Shown: positions 46,001 to 54,900 of the stretch, one piece after another
Layout: each line of letters opens with the position of its first letter
How positions within the stretch are numbered: position 1 is the first letter of the stretch
NCBI RefSeq assembly: GCF_030818415.1
Contig: NZ_JAUTAE010000001.1
Coordinates: forward strand, 1,490,501 to 1,554,500
DNA: 64,000 bases
Source of the DNA: Sphingomonas sp. SORGH_AS_0950
GTDB taxonomy: Bacteria > Pseudomonadota > Alphaproteobacteria > Sphingomonadales > Sphingomonadaceae
Direction: 5' to 3'
Notes under the pieces: generated by a model
The model's input: the letters and a program-made list of their open reading frames with translations, nothing else
Databases searched by the model: none
Told to the model about the DNA's origin: nothing
Position numbers and translations under genes: made by a program

Positions 46001-46246
46001 GGATCGACATTTTTCTTCCCCTCTCCCCTGGACAGGGGAGAGGGTTAGCGAAGCTTGCCAGCCTGCTGGCTAGCGCAGCTTGGGTGAGGGGTTGAGCGAG
46101 CCCAAGGGCTCGCGCGCTCGCCAAGCGAGCGCCCACCCCTCACCCAGCTTCGACTAGGCCTTTGCTTTCGCAAAGACCAAGTCTGCGCAACCCTCTCCCC
46201 TCTGCGAGGGGCGAGGGAAGGAAAGGCAGCGATGAATGTCGATCGG
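46001..46246. repeat. MITE-like structured repeat, family R3 (copy B)
   Basis: The element is inverted relative to copy A. It has terminal inverted repeats (GGATCGACATT left, GAATGTCGATCGG right) and the same three stems (CTCCCCTGGACAGGGGAG, the GGGTGAGGGG/CCCCTCACCC stem, CCCCTCTGCGAGGGGCG). It ends 2 bases before the response-regulator stop codon. No clear target duplication is seen. Confidence 0.88.
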
Positions 46247-46248
46247 CG

Positions 46249-46638
46249 TTAGGAAATCATGGCCCCGCCGCGATCCCCCGCCAGGATGCGGCCGATCGCC
46301 TCGAACAATTGGTCCATCGCGACGGGCTTGACGATCACATCGTCCGCGCCCGCCGTCATGCAACGTTCGCGCAGGTCGACGCCGCTGTCGGCGGTGACGA
46401 CGATGATCGGCAGTTCCGCCTTGTCGTCGCCGCGCGCGCGGATGTGGCGGATCGCGGTGATGCCGTCCATGCCGGGCATCCGCAGATCAATCAGGATCAT
46501 GTGATAGGTGTCGCGGTCGATCATCTCCAGGCCGATTTCCGCGCTCTCGGCCTCGGCCATGGTAGCGCCCGCGACGTCCAGCATGTCGCGCACGACCCGG
46601 CGGTTCATGCGGTCATCCTCGATGAAAAGAACGTTCAT
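46249..46638 (-). CDS. Single-domain response regulator (CheY-like receiver)
   Basis: The 129-residue receiver domain has the acidic pair in LFIEDDRMNRR, the phospho-acceptor Asp near residue 51 in ILIDLRMPGMDG, Thr in IIVVTAD, and the Lys in DDVIVKPVAM. It has no output domain. It lies 67 bp after the hybrid histidine kinase on the same strand and may be its phosphorelay partner. The MITE copy starts right after its stop. Confidence 0.93.
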   Translation of the reverse strand: MNVLFIEDDRMNRRVVRDMLDVAGATMAEAESAEIGLEMIDRDTYHMILIDLRMPGMDGITAIRHIRARGDDKAELPIIVVTADSGVDLRERCMTAGADDVIVKPVAMDQLFEAIGRILAGDRGGAMIS

Positions 46639-46705
46639 CCGCGTCCTTTTGCCACGTCGAGCCCGAATGCGTTGATGCTCAAGGTCATGGGGTCCGCCCT
46701 AACGA

Positions 46706-49159
46706 TCATGCCGCTTGCGTTACAAGAGGCGACGGAGCGGTTTGCGATGAGGTGCCGAACAACATGCGCATCACCTCTCCCCCGGAGATCGGTTTGGCGA
46801 TAACCCTGATCAAGTCACGTTCGGTAAAATCGTTCCCTGCCAACGACTCCGTTTTCGGCCACAAGAGATGAAGCGGGAGGTTCGCCGGAGCAGCGCCCCG
46901 GATCGCGGCGATCGCGGCGGCCACACCGTCCCTGTCGATCGCGCTGTCGTCGATCAGGACATGGGTGATGCCCCCCTCGCCCAGCCGGACCACCGCCTCC
47001 GCGACGTCGGCGGCAAAGACGATGGCGGCCTGCGACGCGGACAGCTTGGCCAACATGGCGCGGCGAATGGGGTTGCGGTCGACGAGCAGCAGATGCGGGC
47101 GTTCGCCCTCCTCCTGCGGCACCGCCGCCAGCTCGGTCAGCGGCAGGGTCAGGGTGAAGCGGGTGCCGCGCCCCGGCTCGCTCTCGACGGTCACGTCGCC
47201 ACCCATCGCGCGCGCCAGCCGCCGACAGATGGCAAGCCCCAGCCCGGTGCCGCCGAACTGGCGCGTCGTGCTGGCATCGGCCTGGCGAAACGCCTCGAAT
47301 ATATCCTCCAGCGTGTCCGCGGCGATGCCGATGCCGGTATCGCGGACCTGGACCTCGACACCCTGGCCGCTGCGCCGCGCCGTCAGGTCGACGCGGCCGG
47401 AGGGGGTGAACTTCAGCGCGTTGGACAAAAGGTTGAAGACGATCTGGCGAATCCGCGCCGAATCCCCCTCCACCCTGTGCGGACAGTCCGCCAAATCGAG
47501 CGCGAAGCCCAGCCCCTTGGCCGCCGCCTGATCCTCCCATAGTCGCGAGGCGTCGCGGATCGTCGCGACCAGATCGAACGGCGCCTTTTCCAGCGTCAGG
47601 CCGCCATGTTCGATCTTGGCGACGTCCAGCAGGTCGTCGACCAGCGCGCGCATGGTCAGCCCGGCGCCATGCATCACCTCGACCCGCTCGCGCTGGTCGC
47701 GCGCCAGCGCCCGGTCGGCCAGCATGACCTGCGTCATCCCCAATATGCCGTTCAGCGGCGTGCGGATCTCATGGCTGGTGGTCGCCAGGAACTCGGTCTT
47801 GACCGCCAGCGCCTTTTCCAGCCGGTCGTTGGTGATCGCCAGGTCACCATGCGCCGCGCGGATACGGTTGCGGCTGCGCCCCAGCGTGACCAGCCAGATG
47901 CCGAGCAGCGCGAGCACGACGACGATCCCGGCGACTGACCCGATCAGGATCAGCCGCTCGGTCCGCAACTGCTCCCGCTCGAAGGCGATGTTGCGTTGCA
48001 GGTCGGCGGCCTTCATCCGCGCGATCCGCAGTTCCTGATTGGCGAAGTCGAACCGCGCGCCCATCAGCGCCAAGCTGGTCGAGGTCGCCAGCCGCGTCGC
48101 CTCGTCATCGATGCGTTTGAGCGCCTGGAGATGGCGCAGCGCATCGGCGGTCCGCCCGGCGGCGGCATAGATGCGATAGGCGCTCTGATGCGCGTCGCGC
48201 TGCGTCATCGGCGTCCCGCTCGGATCGACACCCGCAAAGCTCCGATCGATCAGCCGCGTCGCCCCCGCCAGATCGCCGCGCTGGAACGCCGCCTGCGCCG
48301 CGATGCTGTCCAGCGCGCGACGATCCTCCTCGCCGGCCTGCGGATCCGCCCTGGTCGCGCTGGCGAGCGCCGCCTGCCCCTCGGCGATCCGCCCCGCCTC
48401 CAGCCGGGCGCGGGCGATGTTGCGCCAGATCAGCGCCTGGAGGCCTGGGCTGTGCATCGCCTCGGCCAGACGACGCGCTTCGCGCAGCTGCGCCAGCGCA
48501 TCGTCGAACCGCGTCAGCTCGACCAGCGTCAGCGCGCGGTTGTTGAGGATCGCCAGCCGTAGCGCATCGTCGCCGCGATAGGCGGTCCGCGCCTGCTCCA
48601 GATAGCGCAGCGCCGAGGTCAGGTCCTTGCCGTCGCTGTACAGGCCCGCAATCTGGACGAGCGCGCGGGCCTGTCCGCGCGTGTCGTCCAGATATTGGAA
48701 GACCCGGTGCGCGACCTGATAGGCCTTGAGCGCGTCGGCGATATCGCCCCGGTCGCGGTCCAGCCCACCCCTGGACAAAAGGAGATTGCCGAACAGATCG
48801 GATCGCGGCGCCAGCCGCCGCGCGGTCGTCAGCGCGCGCGCAATGATCGGATAGGCGTCCTGCCCGCGCCCCAGCCGGATCATGCTCTCGCCGCGCAGCC
48901 AGTCCGCCGTCGCCAGCGCGACCAGGCGGCGATCGCCCTGCGCCATGGCCTGCGCCTGGTCCCGCGCGCGCTCGGCCTGGTCCATGGCCTGGGCCGGGTC
49001 GCGCAGCATCTCGGCCCTGGCCGCGTCGATCGCATGGGCGAAGCCCGGCGGCCATGGCGTGACCGCCGCCCCCTGCCCCTTCGCCTCTACCACCGCCACC
49101 AGAAGGGCCGCGGCGACCAGCAGGACCCTAAGCACGCGCACGGGTAGCGAGCCGGGCAA
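46706..49159 (-). CDS. Hybrid histidine kinase with extracytoplasmic TPR sensor
   Basis: The 817-residue sensor has a signal peptide, then about 360 residues of TPR-like helices predicted in the periplasm. A membrane helix lies at about 403-427. A HisKA domain holds the phospho-His near residue 463 (TTSHEIRTPLNGILG). An HATPase domain with NLLSNALKFTP and GTGLGLAICRR follows. A weak receiver domain (about 690-805) is last. The receiver's first acidic pair is reduced to one Asp (LLVDRN), so it may be degenerate. It overlaps the EAL gene by 32 bases. The ligand is unknown. Confidence 0.92.
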   Translation of the reverse strand: MPGSLPVRVLRVLLVAAALLVAVVEAKGQGAAVTPWPPGFAHAIDAARAEMLRDPAQAMDQAERARDQAQAMAQGDRRLVALATADWLRGESMIRLGRGQDAYPIIARALTTARRLAPRSDLFGNLLLSRGGLDRDRGDIADALKAYQVAHRVFQYLDDTRGQARALVQIAGLYSDGKDLTSALRYLEQARTAYRGDDALRLAILNNRALTLVELTRFDDALAQLREARRLAEAMHSPGLQALIWRNIARARLEAGRIAEGQAALASATRADPQAGEEDRRALDSIAAQAAFQRGDLAGATRLIDRSFAGVDPSGTPMTQRDAHQSAYRIYAAAGRTADALRHLQALKRIDDEATRLATSTSLALMGARFDFANQELRIARMKAADLQRNIAFEREQLRTERLILIGSVAGIVVVLALLGIWLVTLGRSRNRIRAAHGDLAITNDRLEKALAVKTEFLATTSHEIRTPLNGILGMTQVMLADRALARDQRERVEVMHGAGLTMRALVDDLLDVAKIEHGGLTLEKAPFDLVATIRDASRLWEDQAAAKGLGFALDLADCPHRVEGDSARIRQIVFNLLSNALKFTPSGRVDLTARRSGQGVEVQVRDTGIGIAADTLEDIFEAFRQADASTTRQFGGTGLGLAICRRLARAMGGDVTVESEPGRGTRFTLTLPLTELAAVPQEEGERPHLLLVDRNPIRRAMLAKLSASQAAIVFAADVAEAVVRLGEGGITHVLIDDSAIDRDGVAAAIAAIRGAAPANLPLHLLWPKTESLAGNDFTERDLIRVIAKPISGGEVMRMLFGTSSQTAPSPLVTQAA

Positions 49160-50447
49160 AGGGCATGGGCGGCGACGGCGCCACCGTCGCCTGATGCGCC
49201 TGGGCGTCGAGGAACGGGATCAGCGCGTCGAGCGCGATCGGGCGGCTCATCAGATAACCTTGCACCATGTCGCATCCCATCACGCTGAGCAGCGCGAGCG
49301 TCGCGGGCGTCTCCACCCCTTCGGCGACCACTTCCATCTCCAGCGCATGCGCCAGGTCGATGGTCGAGCGGACGATCAGCGGATCGCGGTGCGAACTGGT
49401 CAGCTGGGTGATGAACAGCTTGTCGATCTTCAGCTCGCAGGCCGGCAGCTGCTTGAGATAGGATAGCGAGGACAGGCCAGCGCCATAATCGTCGATCGCG
49501 ACCGCGATGCCCATGGCGGCGAACGCGCGGAGATTGGCGATCGCGCTGTCGGGATCGCGGATGACCGAGGTTTCGGTGATCTCGAACCCGATGCTGGCGC
49601 CGCTGTCGATGACGATCGCACAGGCTTCGCGCACGAAATCCTGGTCGCCCAGCAACATGCCCGAGATGTTGATGAAGATGCGCTGCGCATGGCCCAGCGT
49701 CGCCAGACGCCGCTGGTCGGCGATGACCCGGCGCAGAACCCACAGGGTCAGCGGCGCGATGATCCGCGACTCCTCGGCCACCGGAATGAACTCGACCGGC
49801 GAGATCAGGCCGTGCGTGCCGTGACGCCAGCGCAGCAGCGCCTCCAGGCTCGACACGCGTTGCTGGCGGACATGGACCTTGGGCTGATATTCGATGAACA
49901 GCGCATCCTGCTCGATCGCCTCGCTCAGCTCCTGCGCCAGCGTGAGCCGGTCGAGCCGGTCGGTCCGCGTCGCCATGTCGCGGATGACGGTCCGCCCCTC
50001 GACTTGCGATTCGGCGAGCGCCTGTTCGGCCTCTTCCAGCAGGCGGATATCATCGTCATGCGGCATCCGTGCGGCCGCGACGCCCAGCATGGGCTTGATG
50101 CGGCAGGACGCGTCGCCCAGCGCAAAGGGGTGGACCAGCACCTCGCTCAAGGTCGCAAGATAGGCATCCAACCCGACGCGAGCGGGGGCGTGCAGCATGA
50201 CCTCGACCTGCGAGGGGCCGGACGGGCGGGCGACGGCATCGGGAATGCACCGGGCGATCCGGTCCGCGATCGCCTCGATCAGCGTGGCGCTTCCCGCGCG
50301 CCCCAGGCGACGGCGCAGCGCGTTGAAGTTGCTCAGGCCGATCAGGACCAGGAACTGCCAGGGCGAATCGCGATCGTCCGCCGGATGGCCGTCGGGGGTG
50401 AGGCACATAGCGTCACCGGGTGGGGTTCGGGACAATCCTTTACTCAC
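49128..50447 (-). CDS. EAL-domain cyclic-di-GMP phosphodiesterase with degenerate GGDEF
   Basis: The 439-residue protein has an N-terminal GGDEF-like fold without a GGDEF motif (so no cyclase activity). It then has an EAL domain with E202-A-L in SSLEALLRW, FEITETSV, IDDYGAGLSSLSYLK near 318-333 and VAEGVET. The catalytic residues are present, so c-di-GMP hydrolysis is expected. The start is GTG; an ATG 39 bases later is possible. A CtrA-like palindrome lies about 90-120 bases upstream. It is the first gene of the EAL-kinase-receiver set. Confidence 0.9.
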   Translation of the reverse strand: MSKGLSRTPPGDAMCLTPDGHPADDRDSPWQFLVLIGLSNFNALRRRLGRAGSATLIEAIADRIARCIPDAVARPSGPSQVEVMLHAPARVGLDAYLATLSEVLVHPFALGDASCRIKPMLGVAAARMPHDDDIRLLEEAEQALAESQVEGRTVIRDMATRTDRLDRLTLAQELSEAIEQDALFIEYQPKVHVRQQRVSSLEALLRWRHGTHGLISPVEFIPVAEESRIIAPLTLWVLRRVIADQRRLATLGHAQRIFINISGMLLGDQDFVREACAIVIDSGASIGFEITETSVIRDPDSAIANLRAFAAMGIAVAIDDYGAGLSSLSYLKQLPACELKIDKLFITQLTSSHRDPLIVRSTIDLAHALEMEVVAEGVETPATLALLSVMGCDMVQGYLMSRPIALDALIPFLDAQAHQATVAPSPPMPFARLATRARA

Positions 50448-50537
50448 GCCCCTGGGTCTAGGGGCGATCCTTAAACAAGGTGTTAACCGCCTTTGCGTGG
50501 GGATCTCAATCGCTTGGCAATTCGTCGCAACGCCATT

Positions 50538-50570
50538 GCGCCATGGTTAACAGCGTATTAACCATGGCGC
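50538..50570. promoter_or_regulatory. CtrA-like site TTAA-N7-TTAA within a 13-bp-arm palindrome
   Basis: GCGCCATGGTTAA and TTAACCATGGCGC are perfect inverted arms separated by CAGCGTA. TTAA-N7-TTAA matches the CtrA consensus of alphaproteobacteria exactly. A weaker TTAA-N8-TTAA sits at 50471-50486. They lie between the EAL gene and the 17-codon ORF, so either could be controlled by CtrA. Confidence 0.65.
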
Positions 50571-50606
50571 CGCGCCAACAAAAGGGGCGCTCTTAGGGAG
50601 GTACCC

Positions 50607-50660
50607 ATGCTGAACTTCATTCTCGCGCTGATCTACGGCGAACAGATTCGCCCCTGGTAA
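50607..50660 (+). CDS. 17-residue micro-ORF with strong ribosome site
   Basis: AGGGAGG at 50595-50601 is followed by ATG and a 17-codon frame, MLNFILALIYGEQIRPW, ending TAA. The first ten residues are hydrophobic, which suggests a membrane-binding peptide or a leader. No gene follows on this strand, and a long nested hairpin comes directly after the stop. The CtrA-like site lies upstream. I know of no family. Coding is supported by the ribosome site and the compact gene-like layout, not by conservation. Confidence 0.5.
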   Translation: MLNFILALIYGEQIRPW

Positions 50661-50663
50661 TCA

Positions 50664-50719
50664 TATCCGCCCCTGAAGCGGGTTGGATGCGCGGCATCCG
50701 CTCGCTTCAGGGCGCATAT
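50664..50719. terminator. Nested hairpin after the micro-ORF, shared with argE
   Basis: The outer arms CGCCCCTGAAGCG and CGCTTCAGGGCG (one bulged C) enclose an inner stem GGATGC/GCATCC with loop GCG. It sits between the micro-ORF stop and the argE stop, so it can act in both directions. It may be a terminator or a structured RNA end. Confidence 0.6.
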
Positions 50720-50727
50720 CGGCCGGT

Positions 50728-51897
50728 CTAGCCGAGCAGATCGTCCGCCAGCCGCAGCATGAAGGCGGCCCCGCGCTCCATCTGCGCGACCTCGATATAT
50801 TCGTCCGGCTGATGCGCCTGCGCGATCGAGCCCGGTCCGCAGATCACGGTCGAAAATCCCGCCCCCTGAAACTGCCCCGCCTCCGCGGCATAGGGCACCG
50901 CACGGGCCGGACCATTGTCCCCCGCCCATCGCCGCGCCAGCCGTTCGGCCGCTCCGTCCGCCTCGGGCGCGAAGGACGGCGTGCGCGAGCGCCGCTCGAC
51001 ACGCACCCCGGCCTCGGGAAAACGGGCACGAAGCGCGGCATCGGCGTCGGCGCAGGCCGCGAAGAAGGGCGCGAGCAACGCCTCCGGCTCCTGCCCCGGC
51101 AGCGTGCGGAGATCGAAGGCGAACCGGCATTCTCGCGCCAGGATGTTGACCGCCGTGCCGCCCGCCATCTGTCCGATGGTCAACGTGGCATGGTGCGGAC
51201 AAAAGGGGCCGTGCGGATCGCCCTCGCCCGCCAGCCGGTCGGCCAGATCGGCCAGCTCCTGCATCAGGCGCACCGCGACCATGTTGGCCGACGCGCCCAG
51301 ATGGATCAGGCTGGAATGCGCCTCATGCCCGGTGACGGTCACGGTCCAGGTCGCGATGCCCTTGTGACCGCTGACCACCACCATGTCGGTCGGCTCGCCC
51401 ACCACCACCGCCGCCGGCGAAGGAAGCTCGCGCGCGATCTCGGCGATCATCGACGGCGCGCCGAGGCAGCCGACCTCCTCGTCATAGGAAATCGCCAGGT
51501 GCAGCGGGCGGACCATCCGCCCCCCGGCGACATGCGGCGCGATCGCCAGCGACAGCGCCAGAAACCCCTTCATGTCGCAGGTGCCACGCCCGAACAGCCG
51601 GTCGCCGCGCCGGGTCAGCCGCCACGGGTCGCTGGTCCAGGGCTGGCCGTCGACCGGCACCACATCGCTATGCCCCGACAGGACGACGCCGCCGGGCTCC
51701 GCCGGGCCGATGCTGGCATAGAGATTGGCCTTGGTCCCCTCGTCGTTGAAGACCCGCCGCCCGGTCGCCCCGAACCCCGCCAGATGCCGCTCGACATAGG
51801 CGATCAGGTCCAGATTGGACTCGCGCGAGGTGGTGTCGATCGCGATCAGATCGGCAAGGATGGCGGTCGCATCGGCGGCAAGGCGGTCCGGGGTCAT
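50728..51897 (-). CDS. argE: Acetylornithine deacetylase
   Basis: ArgE hydrolyses N-acetylornithine to ornithine in arginine synthesis. The 389-residue M20 peptidase-fold enzyme has VVLSGHSDVVPVDG (Zn-ligand His and Asp), GRGTCDMKGFLAL (bridging Asp), YDEEVGCLGA (catalytic Glu) and a C-terminal AQAHQPDEYIEV with the last His. The start is the first ATG with a family-like N-terminus. The gene is flanked by terminator-like hairpins on both sides. Confidence 0.93.
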   Translation of the reverse strand: MTPDRLAADATAILADLIAIDTTSRESNLDLIAYVERHLAGFGATGRRVFNDEGTKANLYASIGPAEPGGVVLSGHSDVVPVDGQPWTSDPWRLTRRGDRLFGRGTCDMKGFLALSLAIAPHVAGGRMVRPLHLAISYDEEVGCLGAPSMIAEIARELPSPAAVVVGEPTDMVVVSGHKGIATWTVTVTGHEAHSSLIHLGASANMVAVRLMQELADLADRLAGEGDPHGPFCPHHATLTIGQMAGGTAVNILARECRFAFDLRTLPGQEPEALLAPFFAACADADAALRARFPEAGVRVERRSRTPSFAPEADGAAERLARRWAGDNGPARAVPYAAEAGQFQGAGFSTVICGPGSIAQAHQPDEYIEVAQMERGAAFMLRLADDLLG

Positions 51898-51928
51898 GGC
51901 CCCATCCTGCCGGATGTTTCACTTCGAT

Positions 51929-51960
51929 GAAACCCCGCCGGGCGGTCCCGGCGGGGTTTC
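51929..51960. terminator. Terminator between argE and tamB
   Basis: GAAACCCCGCCGGG and CCCGGCGGGGTTTC are exact 14-bp arms around a 4-base loop. It lies 9 bases past the tamB stop on the minus strand and upstream of argE, and provides a short U-rich end (GTTTC) for tamB. Confidence 0.8.
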
Positions 51961-51968
51961 GCAATCCA

Positions 51969-54900
51969 TCAGAAATCGCGCGAATAGCGCAGGCTGGCCG
52001 CCGATCCGCCGAACGAGCCGGTTTGGGTCAACAGGCTGAGCGTGCGGGTCAGCGCGATCTGCAACTGGGTGGCGGTGAAGCCGCGCGCATCGGTGACGAT
52101 CTCCACATAGATATTGTCGGTCAGATATTTGCCCGCCGCCAGGCTGGTCCCCCGGCCGGTCGCCTCGTCGGCGCCCAGCACGCGCAGCCGGTCGAAGCCG
52201 ACCGCCGAGCGCAACTTGCCCAGCGGATTGAGCCCACCGCCGCCCGATCCGCGCAGCGAGTTGAGCGCGGCGGCCAGCTGGATCGCCTCGGTCGCGGACA
52301 GATTCTCGGGGTGGGTGCCGAACAGCAACCGGCTGAGCACCTCGTCCTGCGGCAGGGTCGGCGTCGAGGTGAAGCTGATCTGCGGACGCTGGCCGGTGCC
52401 GGTGACGTTGATGACCGCGGTGATGCCGTCGGTGGTCGTCGTCGCCTGGATATTGATGTCCGGATCGGTCAGCGCGCCGCCGCGGAAGCGGATCGTGCCG
52501 CGATTCACCTCGAACCGCTTGCCGGCAAAGCTGTACGTGCCGCGCACCAGATCGAGCCCGCCATTGATCGTCGGCGCCGCGCTGGTGCCGCCGATGCGCA
52601 GGTCCATCTCCCATTCCGATTCCAGCCCCATGCCCGAGACGAACAGCTGGTTGTCGGCATGGACCCGCAGGTCGAGGCGGAACAGCCCCGGCGGCGGGGT
52701 GGGCGCGGGCCGGTCGGTCGGACGCGGGGTGCGGATCTCGCTGCGACGGCGCACGCCGGTCAGCTCGGGCACCTCGGCCTGGCCCTGGCGGATGATCTGA
52801 TAGCGCGCATTGGGCACGGTCAGGTCGCCCTGGATCAGTCCGCCGTCGCGGCCATGGGTCAGCCGGATCGTGCCGCTGGTCGTCGCGGCCAGCGCATCGC
52901 TGTCGGCCAGCCGCGCATTGTTGAGCCTCGCGCGGATGTCGATGGGATAGCCGCTGTCCGCCGCCAGCCCGATCGTGCCCTGCGCCTGGATGCTGCCCTC
53001 ACCCGCCTTGGCCTGCATCCGGGTGATCTCCAGACGGTCGTTGTTGAAGCGTCCCGCCAGCTGCATGTTGTTCAGCCGCGTGCCGTACGCCTCATTGTCA
53101 TAGGTCAGGTTGTCGGCGCGGATCAGGCCGTTGAGCTGCGGCGCCGACACCCGCCCGCCGAAATCGGCGGCGATCGCGATCGGTCCGCTCAACTGCTGGT
53201 TGGGCAGCGCCGCGAAGGAGAACAGCACCGAGGACGGGCCGTTATAGCGCAGGCCACCGGACAGCGGCGCCTGCATCAGCCGGTTGACCCAGCCGCCATT
53301 GCCCGGCGGCAGCGGACGCAGGTTCGCGACCATCCGGCCGACGACCATCTGCCCGCGCCGGATCAGCGCGCGCGCCTCGCCGCCATCGGACACGAGCCGT
53401 CCGGCAAAGACGATGTCCACCGCCTCCGACACCGCCGACAGGCCGGTGCGCCGGAAGTTGTTGATGGTCAGCCGGGCCTCGGCTGCGGGGAAGCTGCTGC
53501 CCTGCGCCTGGGTGAAATCCAGCGCACCGCTCGCCTGACCCGAAATGCCCAGATTGGGGATGAAGGCGTCGAGGATCGAAAGCTGGAGCTTGTCCAGCCG
53601 CGTCTGGACGTTCAGCCCCTTGCCATAGGAACCCGCCATCAGCACCGATCCCTGATCGAAATTGATCCGGGTCGGCGCCAGACGCCAAGCCCCCTGCTCC
53701 TGCCGGATGCGCGCCGGATTGGTGGTCCGGAAGCCGATGCCGTTGGCCTGCCCCTTGGCCGCCACCAGATAGTCGTTGGGCGCCAGCCGCGCATTGAGCG
53801 CGACGTTGAACGGAATGCTCGACGATCCGGTCAGCACCGCCTGCGCCGTACCGCGCCCGCCGGTGTAGTTCACCTTGGCGCGCGCCGACTGGATGACGAC
53901 CTCGCCATAACGGGTGTCGGCCAGCTGCGCGTCGGCGACGATCTGCGGCGCCTTGGGCAGCATGACGATGCTGGCATTGACGATGGCGCGGCCGATGGTG
54001 AAGTCGACCATGCCCGGCACGCGGGCATTATAGGCGCGCGCGGCGATGTCGGCGCGCTGGTTGCCGCCCTGATCGGCCAGCTGGACGCGGCCGTTGATCC
54101 CCTGGCCCGCGAACTGCAACGCGCCCGCGAACGGTCCCGCCGCCGTCTGGACGACGCGGCCGGTGGCGTTGATCCCGGCAAAGACCAGGCTGCGAATGTC
54201 GATCGCCAGTTGTCGCCCGGTGCTGACCAGCACATTGGCGGTGAAGGGGCCGTAATTGGTGTCGCCGCTGGCGTTGACCGCATAGGCGCCGTTCCGCCCG
54301 ACGATCCGCGCCTGGAGATTGGCCAGCCCCACGCCGACCCCCGGCCGGGCCGCGCGCAGCACGATGACCGGGTTGGTCTGCGACCCCGTCACGCGCGCGG
54401 TCAGCGGGCCATATTGGTTGGAATAGGCATCCGCCTCCACCGCCAGCGCGCCGTTTGCGGGATTGTAGCGACCGCTGCCTCGCGTCACGCGGAACTGCGG
54501 CGCGGCCAGCCTCAGGCGGCTGAAGGTCACGATCCCCTGCGGGCTATACTCCACATCGGCGCGGACGACGGCGTTGCCGCCCAGGAAGTTGCGCGCGCCC
54601 TCGTTGAAGATCTGCGAGGTGCGCGCGACCACGCGGCCCTTCATCCCGAACCCGCCCGGCGTCGCCACCAGATTGGCGTCGGTGGTCAGGTTGATGATGC
54701 CGATGCTCTCGACCCGGTAATTGTTCACCCGGCCCTTCAGCGCGCCGGTATAGCGCCCGGTCGACAGGTTCGCGACGACGACCGCCGTCGCGTCGATATT
54801 GTCGGAGCGGATGCGCAGATTGTCCGACAGGATATTGGGCATGGCGATCGCGAAATCGCCCTCGATCGCGACATTGTTGGTCAGCCCGCCGACCGCCGCG

